This document shows positions 62,389-64,000 of a stretch of DNA of 64,000 nt, one piece after another (within the stretch, counting starts at the first letter, position 1; each line of letters begins with the position of its first letter). The DNA lies in the NCBI GenBank assembly GCA_015709615.1, contig CP054179.1, positions 2,728,001 through 2,792,000 on the forward strand, in the 5' to 3' direction. Made by a program: the position numbers and the translations under genes. The DNA is from Gammaproteobacteria bacterium (GTDB lineage: Bacteria; Pseudomonadota; Gammaproteobacteria; Burkholderiales; Nitrosomonadaceae). A model generated the notes under the pieces. It did no database searches, was not told the origin of the DNA, and saw only the letters and a list, made by a program, of their open reading frames with translations.

Positions 62389-63244
62389 CAAGAAACAACT
62401 GCGCGCCTCGTTTGAACGCGCCGCCAGCAGCTATGACCAGGCGGCGGTGTTGCAGCGCGAGATCAGCAACCGCATGCTGGCGCGCCTGGAATATATCAAA
62501 TACCAGCCGGATGTGATTCTCGATGCCGGCAGCGGCACCGGTTACGGCACGCAGCAATTGGCTAAACGCTATCCACAAAGCCGTTTGATCGCATTCGATA
62601 TCGCCTGGACGATGCTCACGCACGCGCGCCCGAACACCGCTTGGTGGCAACGTTTGCTGCCGTTGCAGCAGCGCGGTGACTACGTATGCGGCGATATCGA
62701 GCAACTGCCGTTCAAGAACGAAAGCGTCGGTCTGATCTGGTCGAACCTTGCGCTGCAATGGTGCAACGACCTGGATCGCACCTTTGCTGAAATGCATCGC
62801 ATACTGCGCGCCGACGGGCTACTGATGTTCAGCACCTTCGGTCCGGATACGCTGAAGGAATTGCGCCAGTCGTTCGCGCATATCGACGGCTACCAGCACG
62901 TCAACCGCTTCGTCGACATGCACGACATCGGCGATCTGCTGCTGAACAACCGTTTTTCCACCCCGGTGATGGATATGGAATACATCACGCTGACGTACGA
63001 CGACGTGATCGGCGTTATGCGCGATCTCAAAGCCATCGGCGCGCATAACGTGACGCAGGGGCGGCGGCAGGGGTTGATGGGTAAGCGTCAGTGGCGGCAG
63101 GCACTCGATGCCTATGAAACCCTGCGCCGCGACGGCAAGCTGCCAGCCACATTTGAAGTGGTGTACGGACATGCCTGGAAACCTTTCGACCCGCGTTCGA
63201 TTCTGACGCCGGAAACCCGGCGGCAATTGGGGCTGCCGCCTTAA
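62366..63244 (+). CDS. bioC: Malonyl-ACP O-methyltransferase
   Basis: BioC methylates malonyl-ACP to start pimelate assembly. The SAM-binding motif is 'VILDAGSGTGYGTQQL', followed by 'LIAFDIAWTML', 'GDIEQLPFKNESVGLIWSNL' and 'LLMFSTFGPDTLKELRQSF', a BioC signature. The 292 residues include a C-terminal extension ending 'TRRQLGLPP'. It overlaps bioH by 23 bp. Confidence 0.96.
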   Translation: MISEQILDKKQLRASFERAASSYDQAAVLQREISNRMLARLEYIKYQPDVILDAGSGTGYGTQQLAKRYPQSRLIAFDIAWTMLTHARPNTAWWQRLLPLQQRGDYVCGDIEQLPFKNESVGLIWSNLALQWCNDLDRTFAEMHRILRADGLLMFSTFGPDTLKELRQSFAHIDGYQHVNRFVDMHDIGDLLLNNRFSTPVMDMEYITLTYDDVIGVMRDLKAIGAHNVTQGRRQGLMGKRQWRQALDAYETLRRDGKLPATFEVVYGHAWKPFDPRSILTPETRRQLGLPP

Positions 63245-63245
63245 T

Positions 63246-63926
63246 ATGGCGCAAGGCTACTTCGTTACCGGCACCGATACCGGCGCCGGTAAAACTACCG
63301 TCAGTTGCGCGCTGTTACGGGCTTTTGCCGCGCAAGGCAAAAAGGTTGTGGGCATGAAGCCGGTAGTGGCCGGTAGTGAAAACGGCCGCTGGCACGATGT
63401 CGAGCAACTGATCGCCGCCAGCAACATCAGCGCCGCGCGCCAACACGTCAACCCCTACGCTTTCGATCCCCCGGTCTCACCGCATATCGCCGCGCAACAA
63501 GCCGGTGTCGACATCGATCTTGCCGTCATTCAACACGCTTACCAAGCGCTCAGCAGTCAGGCGGATATCGTCATCGTCGAAGGCGCAGGCGGTTTCCTGG
63601 TGCCGTTCAATGCGCAGCAAACCGGCGCCGATCTGGCGCGCGCGTTAAATCTTCCGGTGATTTTGGTGGTCGGTATGCGCCTCGGTTGTCTGAATCACGC
63701 CTTGCTGACCGCGCAAGCGATCCGCGCTGCCGGTTTGCCGTTGGCGGGTTGGGTGGCGAATGGTATCGATCAGCAGATGCGGGTGCTGGAAGAAAATATT
63801 GCGATGTTGAAGCAGCGGCTGGAGGGGCCGTTGCTGGGAGTAAATCCGTTTACCGATGGAACGGAAAGTCAACAACCGTCCGGTTTGCTGAATATCCTCA
63901 AGCTAGAGGCAAATAATTGCTTGTAA
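63246..63926 (+). CDS. bioD: Dethiobiotin synthetase
   Basis: BioD closes the ureido ring using CO2 and ATP. The P-loop is 'GTDTGAGKTTVSCALLRAF', and 'GMKPVVAGS' and 'IVEGAGGFLVPFN' are further active-site segments. The 226 residues are normal. It is 1 bp after bioC and the last visible gene of the operon; bioA is not seen. Confidence 0.97.
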   Translation: MAQGYFVTGTDTGAGKTTVSCALLRAFAAQGKKVVGMKPVVAGSENGRWHDVEQLIAASNISAARQHVNPYAFDPPVSPHIAAQQAGVDIDLAVIQHAYQALSSQADIVIVEGAGGFLVPFNAQQTGADLARALNLPVILVVGMRLGCLNHALLTAQAIRAAGLPLAGWVANGIDQQMRVLEENIAMLKQRLEGPLLGVNPFTDGTESQQPSGLLNILKLEANNCL

Positions 63927-64000
63927 AACAATATTCTAATCGGCACTTGATTCAATCGGAAAAACGGAGAATACTTGACAACCGCTTGCAAACGGTTCGA
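63927..64000. promoter_or_regulatory. Right-edge intergenic sequence with an inverted repeat and possible -35 box
   Basis: After bioD there is TTGACA at 63975-63980 and an overlapping AACCG/CGGTT inverted repeat (63980-63984 and 63993-63997). They could be the start of a regulated promoter for a gene beyond the edge. No -10 box is within the window. Confidence 0.3.

Noticed and set aside
1..64000. tRNA, rRNA genes or CRISPR arrays
   Set aside because: No tRNA T-arm/acceptor pattern in any gap, no rRNA-like sequence, and no regularly spaced direct repeats were seen.

Overview
The window reads as the chromosome of a betaproteobacterium, most likely a member of the Nitrosomonadaceae (Nitrosomonas-like). 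This rests on gene order (gyrA-serC-pheA-hisC-tyrA; argD-argF-argG; str, S10, spc and alpha ribosomal operons in series; birA-coaX; ponA divergent from pilMNOPQ; bioBFHCD) and on the look of the encoded proteins. No database search was run, so the taxonomic call is an inference.

Layout. (1) 1-14,058 is an accessory block. Leftward it holds three giant proteins with no signal peptide (at least 1122, 1104 and 1133 residues, the first running off the left edge) preceded by two trypsin-like serine proteases of 518 and 287 residues with intact His/Asp/Ser motifs. A divergent gene codes for a 338-residue multi-pass membrane protein. The genes are tightly packed and in part translationally coupled, so they probably form one system of unknown function. 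(2) 14,160-15,653 is a scar: a leftward gene of unknown function split by an 872-bp IS481-type element whose own transposase is frameshifted twice. (3) 15,664-23,747 is the leftward operon gyrA-serC-serA-pheA-hisC-tyrA (gyrase A, serine and aromatic amino acid synthesis). (4) 24,040-28,076 carries rightward argD, argF, argG and yajQ. (5) 28,195-46,799 starts with a good sigma-70 promoter and contains rpsL-rpsG-fusA-tuf, then the full S10, spc and alpha series through rplQ, including secY, infA, rpmJ and rpoA. (6) 47,015-50,410 has birA, coaX, engB and hemB, with a likely small RNA on the minus strand between engB and hemB. (7) 50,647-58,140 has ponA (minus) divergent from the type IV pilus alignment and secretin operon pilMNOPQ. 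(8) 58,148-59,315 has trmL and comF on the minus strand. (9) 59,441-63,926 is the biotin operon bioB-bioF-bioH-bioC-bioD.

Most of the window is housekeeping. Points that stand out are the giant-protein/protease block, the IS-split gene, a sharp fall in GC across the S10-spc-alpha region compared with both flanks, a four-cysteine (zinc-type) ribosomal protein S4, a BirA without a DNA-binding domain in the same window as a complete bio operon, and the engB/hemB small RNA candidate. No tRNA, rRNA or CRISPR array was seen.
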